Shown in pieces: positions 30,007 through 37,822 of a DNA stretch of 64,000 bases. The position numbers and the translations under genes were made by a program. The first letter of the stretch is position 1. Each line of letters begins with the position of its first letter. The DNA is from Thermohalobaculum sp050330995. Its GTDB lineage: Bacteria; Pseudomonadota; Alphaproteobacteria; Rhodobacterales; Rhodobacteraceae. Location of the stretch: NCBI GenBank assembly GCA_050330995.1, contig JBHJHI010000019.1:1-64000 (forward strand), given 5' to 3'. The notes under the pieces are model-generated. The model was not told the DNA's origin. It made no database searches and saw only the letters and a program-made list of their open reading frames with translations.

Positions 30007-30624
30007 TCAGCCGCCGAGGCGGCGGCGCAGGCCGAGCAGGCCGAGCGCGCCGCCGAGCAGCAGCGCGCTCGCCGGCAGCGGCACGGCGCTGATCTCGATG
30101 TCGTCGAGGATCGCGCCGCGCGAGCCCCCGGTCACGGCCGCGAAGCTCAGCGTCGCGCTCGGCGCCGAGGCGGTGAAGAGAAAGGAGCGCATCTCGAAGC
30201 GCTCGCCCACCGGCGTGACGCTGAAGGTTTCGGTCGTGCCGTCGATCGAGGCGTCGAAGACGCGCGTGGCGGGTCCCTGGGAGGGGGCGCTGACCGGCGC
30301 GCCGGTGACGTCGAAGCGCACGCGGTAGGACCGTCCGACCGAGAACCCAGACAGCGTCTGGCTGATCGAGCCTGCGGCGAGCCTGTTCAGATCGAGGCTC
30401 TGGACGCCGTCGCTCGCGAGGCCCCTGCCGGCGCCGAAGACCTCGGCGCCGTTGCCGCCGATGCTCCAGCCGGGGAAGGCGTCGCCGGCAAAGAAGCTCT
30501 GGAAGTTGCCGCCGGTCACCACCGGCTCTTCGAAGCTGGCGTTGACGACGGTAATCGACTGGGCCGTCGTCGCCACGAGAAGCACGGCGACGACGCCGAG
30601 CAACGCACCCTTCTTGAAAGCCAT
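30007..30624 (-). CDS. secreted protein with VPLPA-CTERM sorting tail
   Basis: The 205-residue product has a signal peptide (MAFKKGALLGVVAVLLVATTAQS), then a beta-rich body starting ITVVNASFEEP, similar to DUF642/galactose-binding-like exoproteins. It ends VPLPASALLLGGALGLLGLR plus RRLGG: a VPLPA motif, a hydrophobic helix and basic residues. This tail is the VPLPA-CTERM signal, a Rhodobacterales variant of PEP-CTERM handled by an exosortase. No exosortase gene is in the window. The ATG at 30624 lies in an AT-richer stretch. Confidence 0.85.
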   Translation of the reverse strand: MAFKKGALLGVVAVLLVATTAQSITVVNASFEEPVVTGGNFQSFFAGDAFPGWSIGGNGAEVFGAGRGLASDGVQSLDLNRLAAGSISQTLSGFSVGRSYRVRFDVTGAPVSAPSQGPATRVFDASIDGTTETFSVTPVGERFEMRSFLFTASAPSATLSFAAVTGGSRGAILDDIEISAVPLPASALLLGGALGLLGLRRRLGG

Positions 30625-30846
30625 CTTCCCGGTACCTTTACGAAAAGCTAACACTGATTAAGGGAATACAAAGTGGAGTAGATCTTGCAACTTACGCCGG
30701 GTTGCGTTTAGCGGCGGCAATCGCCTTGCAGGCGAGGTCGCCTTTGGCCCGGCAGACGGCGCAATCGGGCGCGCGCGAGCCCGAGCGGTACGGCATCGAG
30801 AAGGCAGGCCGACGAACGGCCGGGTTCCGTTGGTTCGAGGGGCAGC

Positions 30847-32445
30847 ATGACGGACGGGGACATCGACATCGACGAGGCGAGCGATGCGGCCAGGACGCCC
30901 GAGCGCTCGAGCGGGGCGCGCCGGCGGGCGCGCGGCGGCGGCGGCGCCGCACGTCGCGCCGAGCGCACCGCCGTCTCGGTCGCCACCGCCAAGGTGATCG
31001 AGCGGCGCGTGCCGAACTTCGAGATCCTCGACGAGGAGGCGCTGGCGATCATCGAGCACAACGCCGAGACCGTGCTCGAGGAGATCGGCGTCAACTTCGT
31101 CGAGAACCCCGCGGCGCTGGCGCTCTGGCGCGAGGCGGGCGCGGACGTGCGCGACGAGCGGGTGCGTCTGCCCCGCGGTCTCGCGCGCAAGCTCTGCGCC
31201 ACGGCGCCCTCGACCTTCACCCAGGCCGCCCGCAATCCCGAGAAGTCGGTCGAGATCGGCGGGCGCAAGCTGGTGCTGGCGCCGGTCTACGGCCCGCCCT
31301 TCGTGCGCGACTACGAGGGCGGGCGGCGCTACGCCACGCTCGCCGACTTCGAGAAGCTGGTGAAGCTCACCTACATGTCGCCCTGGCTGCATCACTCGGG
31401 CGGCACCGTCTGCGAGCCGACCGATGTCGCGGTCAACAAGCGCCATCTCGACATGCTGCACGCGCACATGCGGCTTTCGGACAAGCCGTTCATGGGCTCG
31501 GTCACCGACCCCAGGCGGGCCGAGGACAGCGTGCGGATGTGCGAGATCCTGTTCGGGCGCGAGTTCGTGGCGGACAACGCGGTGATGACGAGCCTCATCA
31601 ACGTCAACTCGCCGCTGACCTTCGACAACACGATGATGGGGGCGCTCGAGGTCTACGCGCGGGCAGGGCAGGCCTGCATCGTCTCGCCGTTCATCGTCGG
31701 CGGCGCGATGGCGCCGGTGACGGTGGCCGGCACGCTGACGCAGATCCTCGCCGAAGTGACGGCCGGCATCGCCTACAGCCAGCTCGTGCGCCCGGGCGCG
31801 CCGGTGATCTTCGGCGCCTTCGTCACCTCGATCGACATGAACTCGGGCGCGCCGACCTTCGGCACGCCGGAAGCCTCGAAGATCCTCTGGGGCGCGGGCC
31901 AGCTCGCGCGCCGGCTCGGGCTGCCGTTCCGCTCGGGCGGCGCGCTCACCGGCGCGAAGCTCCCGGACGCGCAGGCGGGCTACGAGACGGCCAACACGCT
32001 GAACGCGGCGCTTCTGGGCGGCGTCAACTTCATGCTGCATTCGGCCGGCTGGCTCGAAGGCGGTCTGGTCGCGAGCCCCGAGAAGCTGGTGCTCGACGCC
32101 GACCAGCTCGGCGCGCTCGCCTCGGTGGCCGCAGGTGTCGACCTCGGCGAGAACGGCCAGGCGATGGACGCGCTCCGCGAAGTCGGCCCCGGCGGGCACT
32201 ACCTCGGCTGTGCGCACACCCAGCGCAACTTCCAGCGCGCGTTCTGGCGCTCGGACGTGCTCGACTACCGCTCGTTCGAGGCCTGGGCGGACGACGGCGG
32301 GCCGGACGGCTTCCGCCGCGCGGCGCGACGCGTCGAGAAGCTGCTCGGCGACTACCAGGCGCCCGCGCTCGACCCCGGCATCGCCGAGGCGCTCTCCGCC
32401 TTCGTCGCCGAGCGCAAGGCGGCCGAGCCGGACGCCTTCGGCTGA
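30847..32445 (+). CDS. MttB-family (trimethylamine methyltransferase-like) corrinoid protein methyltransferase
   Basis: The 532-residue product has a poorly conserved, basic N-terminus (1-50), then the MttB barrel: FEILDEEALAIIEHNAETVL, GGTVCEPTDVAVNKRHLDML, FMGSVTDPRRAEDSV, SPFIVGGAMAPVTVAGTL, GGVNFMLHSAGWLEGGL. There is no in-frame amber codon, so unlike archaeal MttB it lacks pyrrolysine. Non-pyrrolysine members such as MtgB use glycine betaine or related quaternary amines. No corrinoid protein or reactivase gene is adjacent, so the substrate is open. Confidence 0.88.
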   Translation: MTDGDIDIDEASDAARTPERSSGARRRARGGGGAARRAERTAVSVATAKVIERRVPNFEILDEEALAIIEHNAETVLEEIGVNFVENPAALALWREAGADVRDERVRLPRGLARKLCATAPSTFTQAARNPEKSVEIGGRKLVLAPVYGPPFVRDYEGGRRYATLADFEKLVKLTYMSPWLHHSGGTVCEPTDVAVNKRHLDMLHAHMRLSDKPFMGSVTDPRRAEDSVRMCEILFGREFVADNAVMTSLINVNSPLTFDNTMMGALEVYARAGQACIVSPFIVGGAMAPVTVAGTLTQILAEVTAGIAYSQLVRPGAPVIFGAFVTSIDMNSGAPTFGTPEASKILWGAGQLARRLGLPFRSGGALTGAKLPDAQAGYETANTLNAALLGGVNFMLHSAGWLEGGLVASPEKLVLDADQLGALASVAAGVDLGENGQAMDALREVGPGGHYLGCAHTQRNFQRAFWRSDVLDYRSFEAWADDGGPDGFRRAARRVEKLLGDYQAPALDPGIAEALSAFVAERKAAEPDAFG

Positions 32446-32719
32446 GGCAAGGAAGCAGGCGTCGTCGGGCGTCCGGGGCCGACCCGCGAGGGCCGGTCCT
32501 CCGGCGAAACCGTGTGATCGCCGGGCGCCGCCCTCGGTGGTCGCGGACCCGACCCGGAGGACACGGCAGAAGGTGATCGAGCGTCGCGCGGACGCGACCG
32601 CCAGGGCGCCTCCGCACCTCCCCCGTCGCCGCTCTCAGGGCAGGCAGGGTTGTCATAGCCCCTTCGAGGGGGGTGGCGGCGGGCCAGCAGTCGGGGGAAG
32701 GGTGGGGGGCCGACGGCGT

Positions 32720-33028
32720 TCAGCCCTGCCCGAACGGCCCCGACGGCGCCTCGTCGGTCGGGTCGACGGCGACGTCCTCGACGGCGGCCGAAGGCGGGCC
32801 GTCGCGGCATTCGGCGAGCATCGCCTCTACACTCGCGGCGGGCCCGGCGAAGACGGCCGAGACGCTGCCGTCGGCCTCGTTGCGGACCCGGCCCGACAGC
32901 CCGTGCGCCCTAGCGCGCCCGGCGCACCAGGCGCGATAGCCGACGCCCTGCACCCGGCCGGTGATCCGCGCGCGCACTGCCGTGCGCGCCTCCTGCGTCC
33001 CGGCGGCGCCGGTCGAGCGGTCGCTCAT
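32720..33028 (-). CDS. acylphosphatase
   Basis: The 102-residue product has a 20-residue N-terminal extension on the usual 90-residue fold. RITGRVQGVGYRAWC (about 27-41) holds the phosphate-binding loop and catalytic Arg, and GLSGRVRNEADGSV (about 49-62) the catalytic Asn. It hydrolyses acyl phosphates. The ATG at 33028 has GAGGAGGCAGG immediately before it. It is a single gene, convergent with mttB across a 274-bp spacer in which I see no gene. Confidence 0.9.
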   Translation of the reverse strand: MSDRSTGAAGTQEARTAVRARITGRVQGVGYRAWCAGRARAHGLSGRVRNEADGSVSAVFAGPAASVEAMLAECRDGPPSAAVEDVAVDPTDEAPSGPFGQG

Positions 33029-33166
33029 CCTGCCTCCTCGCACGGCTCGGTCACGGGACGGGCCATGGCGGCGCCGGTCCCCTTCGCCGGGTAACGCCGT
33101 CGACCCGCCCCGGGTTTGCCGGCGTCGGCCGGGCGAGTGTGCCGGGTGAGTACCGGGCGCCGCGCG

Positions 33167-33718
33167 TCAGGCGCGGCGACGCGTGAACAGCACGTCGGCG
33201 AGCCAGAACAGCCCGAGCGAGCCGGCGAGCATCAACACCACAGCGCGCAGCCGGTCGCCGAGCGAGGCCGGCCCGACCGCGGGCAGGCCCGCGGCCAGAA
33301 TCGGCTTGGCCTCGACCTCCGGCTCCGATGCTTCCAGGGCGGGCGGGCGTTCCTGCTCGGCCGACGGCGGGCGCAGGCCGAACGGCGTCATCGCGGTGCG
33401 CCCGGCGGTCGGCGCGGGCGCGGCCGCTTCGGGGGCGAGGCTCTCGCCACCGGGCGCGGTCGCCCCGGCGTCCACGAGCCGCATCAGCGTCGGCCCGTCG
33501 AGCACCCCGGTCGGCTCCAGCCCGGCGCGGACCTGCCAGGCGGCGATCGCGGCGCGGGTCTGCGGCCCCATCAGGCCGTCGGCCGCGCCGGGGTCGAGGC
33601 CGGCGGCCGCGAGCGCCTCCTGCGCGGCGCGCACGTCCTCGTGGTCGTTCGCCACCGCCGGCGTCGCCGCGAGCAGCGCGGCCAGCGCCGCGGCGAGCAC
33701 GCCCGTCCTCGTCCCCAT
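33167..33718 (-). CDS. peptidoglycan-binding (PG_binding_1) membrane-anchored protein
   Basis: The 183-residue product has a signal peptide (MGTRTGVLAAALAALLAATPAVA). One PG_binding_1 repeat spans about 28-85 (VRAAQEALAAAGLDPGAADG, then GPQTRAAIAAWQ). A Pro/Ala-rich linker leads to a C-terminal membrane helix (AVVLMLAGSLGLFWLADVLF) and a basic end. The domain binds cell wall; the tail would anchor it in the inner membrane facing the periplasm. It lies 86 bp after the solute-binding protein gene on the same strand. Confidence 0.78.
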   Translation of the reverse strand: MGTRTGVLAAALAALLAATPAVANDHEDVRAAQEALAAAGLDPGAADGLMGPQTRAAIAAWQVRAGLEPTGVLDGPTLMRLVDAGATAPGGESLAPEAAAPAPTAGRTAMTPFGLRPPSAEQERPPALEASEPEVEAKPILAAGLPAVGPASLGDRLRAVVLMLAGSLGLFWLADVLFTRRRA

Positions 33719-33804
33719 CGTCGAGCCTCCTCCGACCGCCGCTCCGGCTCCGGTCGGGGCGCACTCCGAGCACGCGAATGCGGCCCCGATGGGGCGGGGT
33801 GCGC

Positions 33805-35016
33805 CTACTCGGTGGTCGGGGTCTTGCCCGTGACCCGCCCGAGCGTCTCCTCGTCGCTCGGCAGGTGGTCCTTGCCGTCGCGGTAGACGGTGTCGGTCAT
33901 GCGGATCTCGCCGTCCTCCTCGGCGAGCCGGCCGACCCAGGCGCCCATGGTCGCCTGATGGTCCAGCTCGCGGAAGGTGATCGGCCCGACCGGCGTGCGC
34001 ACGACCAGCCCCTCGAACGCGGTCCGGAGCGCGTCCGCGGCCTCTCCGCCCTTGGCCTCGGCCCGCTCCAGGGCCGCCTCGACCGCCTGCACGGCGGTAT
34101 AGCCGATCAGCGCGCCCGTGGTCGGCGCCTCGTCCCAGCGGTCCTCGTAGGCCTCGACGAAGGCCTCGCCGTGGTAGTCGTCGATCGCGTACCAGGGATA
34201 GCCGGTCACCACCCAGCCGGTCGGGGCGGTCTCGCCGAACAGCGACAGCGTCTCCGGGTCGCCGGCCCGGGGGGCGTAGACCTGGAGCCCGTCGAGCAGC
34301 GCTCGTCCCTCGGGCGCGGCGGCGAGGCGGGCCAGGGTCTCCGGCTCGAGCGCGACGAAGGCGGCCTCGGCCTCGAAGCGCGCGCGCTCCTCGGCCGCGG
34401 CGGCCAGATCGGGCGCCTCGGCGTCGAGGGCGATCGTGCCGACGACGCTCGCTTCCGGGTCGGCGCGGACCAGCCGCTGCTCGAAGGCGGCCGCGGCGGC
34501 GAGCCCATCGGCGTCGTCGGCGACGATCGCGAGGAAGCGCGTCGCCCCCTCCTCGGCGGCCGCCTCGGCCAGCATCGCCGCGTGCATCCAGTGCGAGGGC
34601 CCGAGGCGGAAGACGTGCGGCTCGTGGTCCGACCAGACCAGCGCGTCGCTGCCGGGCAGCGTCGCGAGGTACACCGTGCCGCTCGCGCCGGCCCAGTCCG
34701 ACAGCACGCGCGCGATCTCCTCGTCGAGCCCGCCGGTGACGAGCCGCGCGCCTTCCTCGCGCAGCAGCCCCGCCTGCCGGCGCGCCTCGGCCGGATCGGC
34801 GGCGGCGCGGAACAGCGCCTCCAACGGGCGGCCGTCGATGCCGTCGTCCTCCTCGATCTCCTCCAGCGCGAGCGTCATGCCCTGGCGATAGGGGCCGGCC
34901 ACGGCCTCGCGGGTCTCGAAGGCGTTTATTTCGCCGAAGACGATCGGCTCCTGCGCCCTCGCGGCCGACGCGAGACCGAGGGCGAGCGTGGCGGCGGGAA
35001 TGATACGGGCGATCAT
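33805..35016 (-). CDS. periplasmic ABC-transporter substrate-binding protein, branched-chain amino acid type
   Basis: The 403-residue product has a signal peptide (MIARIIPAATLALGLASAARA). The mature part begins EPIVFGEINAFETREAVAGP and continues as a two-lobed type I periplasmic binding protein of the LivK/amide class, with ALIGYTAVQAVEAALERA in the C-terminal lobe. No permease or ATPase genes are adjacent, so it is an orphan receptor. The ligand cannot be told from sequence. Confidence 0.85.
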   Translation of the reverse strand: MIARIIPAATLALGLASAARAQEPIVFGEINAFETREAVAGPYRQGMTLALEEIEEDDGIDGRPLEALFRAAADPAEARRQAGLLREEGARLVTGGLDEEIARVLSDWAGASGTVYLATLPGSDALVWSDHEPHVFRLGPSHWMHAAMLAEAAAEEGATRFLAIVADDADGLAAAAAFEQRLVRADPEASVVGTIALDAEAPDLAAAAEERARFEAEAAFVALEPETLARLAAAPEGRALLDGLQVYAPRAGDPETLSLFGETAPTGWVVTGYPWYAIDDYHGEAFVEAYEDRWDEAPTTGALIGYTAVQAVEAALERAEAKGGEAADALRTAFEGLVVRTPVGPITFRELDHQATMGAWVGRLAEEDGEIRMTDTVYRDGKDHLPSDEETLGRVTGKTPTTE

Positions 35017-35174
35017 GGCGGGCTCCGTCCGGGCGGCGCGACGCCGCGGGGCTGATCGACGATCTAGGGCGACGACCGGGAAGACGCGAGCGCCATTCGC
35101 GGGTTCCGGGAGGCAAACCCAGGGGCGCGGGCCGGCTCGGCCTCTCGCCGTCGGCGAAGCGCTGCGCGATCGGC

Positions 35175-35216
35175 GGCGCGCATCCGCGCGGTGTATAGAC
35201 GGCGCGCATCCGCGCG
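35175..35216. repeat. two 16-bp direct repeats in a promoter spacer
   Basis: GGCGCGCATCCGCGCG occurs at 35175-35190 and again at 35201-35216, 26 bases apart start to start, in the divergent spacer. Each copy is itself part palindromic (CGCGC..GCGCG). The spacing is near 2.5 helical turns. These could be binding sites for a regulator or a chance GC-rich duplication. Confidence 0.6.
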
Positions 35217-35281
35217 ATGTCCGGCCCGGTCCGCCGGGCGCGCGCCGGGCGAGGCTTGCGTCCCGGACCGCCGCGCCATAC

Positions 35282-35302
35282 ACCCGAGCGAAACGCTCGG
35301 GT
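35282..35302 (+). promoter_or_regulatory. perfect hairpin in the 5' region of the DUF1289 gene
   Basis: Nine perfectly paired bases on each side (35282-35290 with 35294-35302) surround an AAA loop, 30 bases before the start codon. With only a TT after it, this could be an attenuator, a leader structure or a weak terminator of a short transcript. Confidence 0.5.
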
Positions 35303-35332
35303 TCGCCCGCCACCCCCGCCGCCGGAGGCAGC

Positions 35333-35611
35333 ATGGCCAAGGTCCCTTCGCCCTGCATCGACGTCTGCAAGTTCAAGCTCGACGGGCACTGCATCGGCTG
35401 CGGCATGACCAAGAAACAGAAGAAGCGCTTCAAGGATCTCGACGGCAAGGCGGCCAAGCGCGCCTTCCTCGCCGATCTGATGGTCGAGCAGGCCCGGCTC
35501 GGGATCAAGACCCGCGGCTGGGAGAAGGGGTATCGCAAGCGCTGCGCCAAGAAGGGGGTCGAGTGCCCGCTCGACAGGCTCGCGCCGGAGGCGGTGGACG
35601 AGGCGGCCTGA
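35333..35611 (+). CDS. DUF1289 (Fe-S-like cysteine) protein
   Basis: The 92-residue product opens with the DUF1289 core VPSPCIDVCKFKLDGHCIGC, where four Cys (about 8, 12, 20, 23) are spaced as in the family. The C-terminal half is basic and helical and has two more Cys (RCAKKGVEC). The role is unknown; the Cys cluster suggests metal or Fe-S binding. The ATG at 35333 follows GGAGGCAGC, a good ribosome site. Confidence 0.88.
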   Translation: MAKVPSPCIDVCKFKLDGHCIGCGMTKKQKKRFKDLDGKAAKRAFLADLMVEQARLGIKTRGWEKGYRKRCAKKGVECPLDRLAPEAVDEAA

Positions 35612-35669
35612 CCGCCGTGATCGGGGGCGGCGGAGTTTCGTCCCGCCGGCCACCGACCGGCCCCTATTG

Positions 35670-35699
35670 AAAAAGGGGCCGACCCGACGGGCCGACCCC
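35670..35699 (-). terminator. intrinsic terminator of dps
   Basis: On the - strand an 11-bp stem with two G-T pairs (arms 35689-35699 and 35675-35685, three-base loop) is followed by five Ts. It lies 29 bases after the dps stop. It may also act on the rightward DUF1289 transcript. Confidence 0.85.
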
Positions 35700-35728
35700 T
35701 TCGTCGACGATCGCGACGGTGCCGCGCC

Positions 35729-36202
35729 TCAGCCCTTGAGGTGGGCGCGCAGCATCCAGGCGAACTTCTCGTGCACGCGCCCGCGCTCGATCGCGAGGTC
35801 CTCGGTCAGGGTGTCGCCGTGGCGGCCGGCGACCTCGGCGAGGGCGTTCAGCGTGCCCGCGATCGCCTCCTGGTCGCCCTGGAGCGCGGATATCATCGAC
35901 TTGTCGTCGAGATGGCCGTCGCTCTCCTCGGTCTTGGCGCGGTCGAGGTGGGCCTTCAGCGAGCCCAGCGCATGGCCGTCGAGCGCCTTGATCCGCTCGG
36001 CGAGATCGTCCTGCGCGGCGAAGTGGTCCTCGTAGATCTGCTGGAACAGCTCGTGCAGCGAGCCGAACGTCATGCCGGTGACGTTCCAGTGGAAGTTCTG
36101 CGCCTTGTGCGTGGTGACGACCGTCTCGGAGAGCGACTGCGTCAGACCCTCGATGATCTCCTGCACGGCGCTCGTTTCCAGTTCGGTGGCGACGTTGGGC
36201 AT
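35729..36202 (-). CDS. dps: Dps-family ferritin-like DNA protection protein
   Basis: This is a 157-residue four-helix protein. The ferroxidase residues are visible: THKAQNFHWNVTG (about 29-41), then HELFQQIYEDHFAAQDDLAER (about 49-69). Dps proteins form 12-subunit shells that oxidise and store iron and protect DNA from peroxide. The ATG at 36202 follows AAGGAGAG. The upstream small unknown gene ends 45 bp before it on the same strand. A strong terminator follows. Confidence 0.94.
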   Translation of the reverse strand: MPNVATELETSAVQEIIEGLTQSLSETVVTTHKAQNFHWNVTGMTFGSLHELFQQIYEDHFAAQDDLAERIKALDGHALGSLKAHLDRAKTEESDGHLDDKSMISALQGDQEAIAGTLNALAEVAGRHGDTLTEDLAIERGRVHEKFAWMLRAHLKG

Positions 36203-36247
36203 TCGGTCTCTCCTTCGCTTGGCCGGACGCCGCTCGGCGCCCACTCT

Positions 36248-36718
36248 TTAGAACGCCTCTAAGGTATGGGGGTCGAGCCGCGTGGCAAGCCCGTTCGCGA
36301 GCGCGCCGAAGGGGCGGCGCAGCGCGTGACGGCAGCGCGAGGCGAGCGCGAAGGCGGCCGAGCGGTGGTCGCCGCGTCGGTACGCGCGCAGGAGCCCGAG
36401 CAGCCAGGCCTCGTCGAAGCTGACGCCCGCCGCGCTCGGATGGTGCATCCTGAAGCGCCGGCCGAGCGCATGGGGCGCGACGCGCAGCACCGCGTCGAGA
36501 CAGGCGTCGGCGTCGCGCTCGGGCGTCGCCTCGAGGGCGGCGCAGAACAGGAACGGCTCGATCCGCGGGCGCAGGCAGGTCAGGGCGGCGCGCCGGCGCA
36601 GGAGGCGGAGCAGGCGACGCTCCTCCTCGGGCAGCGCGGCGCGGGGCAACGGGCTCGGCGCGCTCGTGATCCGCTCCGGGACAGGCGCGACCTGAGTGTC
36701 GGCGAGGGCGAGTTGCAT
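36248..36718 (-). CDS. hypothetical protein upstream of dps
   Basis: The 156-residue product is rich in Ala, Leu and Arg and has no membrane segment or signal peptide. The middle (ERRLLRLLRRRAALTCLRPR) and the C-terminal part (SFDEAWLLGLLRAYRRGDHR) look helical. I do not recognise the family. The region before the ATG at 36718 is relatively AT-rich (GGGAATAT, GAAAATACGCC) and may be a promoter that also serves dps, 45 bp downstream. Confidence 0.6.
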   Translation of the reverse strand: MQLALADTQVAPVPERITSAPSPLPRAALPEEERRLLRLLRRRAALTCLRPRIEPFLFCAALEATPERDADACLDAVLRVAPHALGRRFRMHHPSAAGVSFDEAWLLGLLRAYRRGDHRSAAFALASRCRHALRRPFGALANGLATRLDPHTLEAF

Positions 36719-36979
36719 TGGCGTATTTTCCCGAGTGGTCTGGTAGGGAATATAGCCGCCCCGCACGCCGGGGTCCACCCCGCGGAAGGGCCTTCCGCCT
36801 GCGCGAATGCGTCCCGGCAGGCGTGTCGAAGCTCCGTCGCGACGACGTGGCGTTTGTCGAGGCGACGTTCGCAGCGCCGGGGGCCGAAGTCTCGCTCGGA
36901 ACGTCGAACCCGCGACGTGCCTCCACCCGCAACGGTGTGAGGATCGTCCGACGCACCGACACGCGGCGCTCGCGCGGGA

Positions 36980-37822
36980 TCAGTCGATCAGCCGCGTCGC
37001 GACGCGATAGCGCTCCAGCTCCTCGTCGACCAGGAAGTACGCCTGGTCGTAGGGCGTCGAGAGCGCGTGGCGCATCACCGCGGGGTCCACCCCCATCGCG
37101 TCGACGTGGGCCAGGATCTCGCCCTGGAGCGCCTGCACGCTCTCGACCGCGCGCGCCGTGGTCAGGATCGCGCGGCCCTCGAAGGCGGCCTGGTGCAGCC
37201 CGATCCAGGCGCGGCGCGAGACGCTGCGCTCGACGCCCGCGAACAGGAGGTTCGGGCAGGCCGAGTTGCACGACGCCCCGGCAGTCACCAGGGTGTCGAG
37301 CCCGCGCTCGCGGATCGCGCGGCCCATCGCCAGCGCGGCCACCACCTGCCCGCCGGGGCTGTGCAGGGCGATGGTCCCGACCTCGCCCGCCTCGTCGAGC
37401 GCGGTCAGGAAGCGCTCCTCGTCGCCCGCGGCGATCCGACCCGAGACGAGGAGGAGCGCGCCGTGCTCGGCGTGCTCGCGCCGCTCGAAGGCGAGGCGCT
37501 CGCCGAGGTCGGGCAGGGCCAGATCGCCGGGCCCGGCCGCGCCGCCCGCGTCCGGCCGCTGCGGGATGGTGGCCGGGCTGTAGGGGCGGCGCTGGGCGCC
37601 GGGCGTCGGCGCGGGGGTGGCGACCGGGTCGACCCGGTCGGGGGTCATGACGCCCTGCTCTTCGAGATCGGTCCAGAGCAGCAGCCCTGCGAGCGCGAGC
37701 TGCGAGAGCAGCATCAGCCGCATCGCCCAGCGGATCGGCAGCCGCGAGAGCCGGCCGAACGGACCGCCGGGGCGCGCGGCGGATATCGCGCCGTCGGAGC
37801 CGGGGGCGGTCGCCCCGCTCAC
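36980..37822 (-). CDS. membrane-anchored periplasmic ClpP/crotonase-fold protein
   Basis: The 280-residue product has a membrane helix near 34-50, then a Pro-rich linker, then a ClpP-like fold: TIALHSPGGQVVAALAMGRA (oxyanion strand), GASCNSACPNLLFAG with a candidate catalytic Ser between two Cys, and RAWIGLHQAAF with a candidate His. This matches the COG3904-type predicted periplasmic proteins. The GTG start at 37822 overlaps the stop of the upstream coiled-coil gene, so the two are one unit. Peptidase activity is inference from fold and residues. Confidence 0.75.
   Translation of the reverse strand: MSGATAPGSDGAISAARPGGPFGRLSRLPIRWAMRLMLLSQLALAGLLLWTDLEEQGVMTPDRVDPVATPAPTPGAQRRPYSPATIPQRPDAGGAAGPGDLALPDLGERLAFERREHAEHGALLLVSGRIAAGDEERFLTALDEAGEVGTIALHSPGGQVVAALAMGRAIRERGLDTLVTAGASCNSACPNLLFAGVERSVSRRAWIGLHQAAFEGRAILTTARAVESVQALQGEILAHVDAMGVDPAVMRHALSTPYDQAYFLVDEELERYRVATRLID

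Larger units (their letters stand above)
35017..35332. other. divergent non-coding spacer with direct repeats and a hairpin
   Basis: No gene is seen in this 316-bp stretch. It holds two 16-bp direct repeats (35175-35190 and 35201-35216) and a perfect hairpin at 35282-35302, 30 bases before the DUF1289 gene. The promoters of the solute-binding protein gene and of the DUF1289 gene must both lie here. Confidence 0.6.

Noticed and set aside
30692..30796. Tiny 34-codon open frame on the - strand with three Cys (CAVC, then C) before the VPLPA gene.
   Set aside because: It has no ribosome site and no match I can recall; the Cys pattern alone is not enough.
30847..32445. Pyrrolysine-containing trimethylamine methyltransferase.
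   Set aside because: No in-frame TAG is present; the gene belongs to the non-pyrrolysine branch.
36719..36979. Long open frames on both strands in the spacer between the unknown gene and the ClpP-fold gene.
   Set aside because: The products are low-complexity Arg/Ala/Ser sequence typical of random open frames in GC-rich DNA, without starts or family matches.
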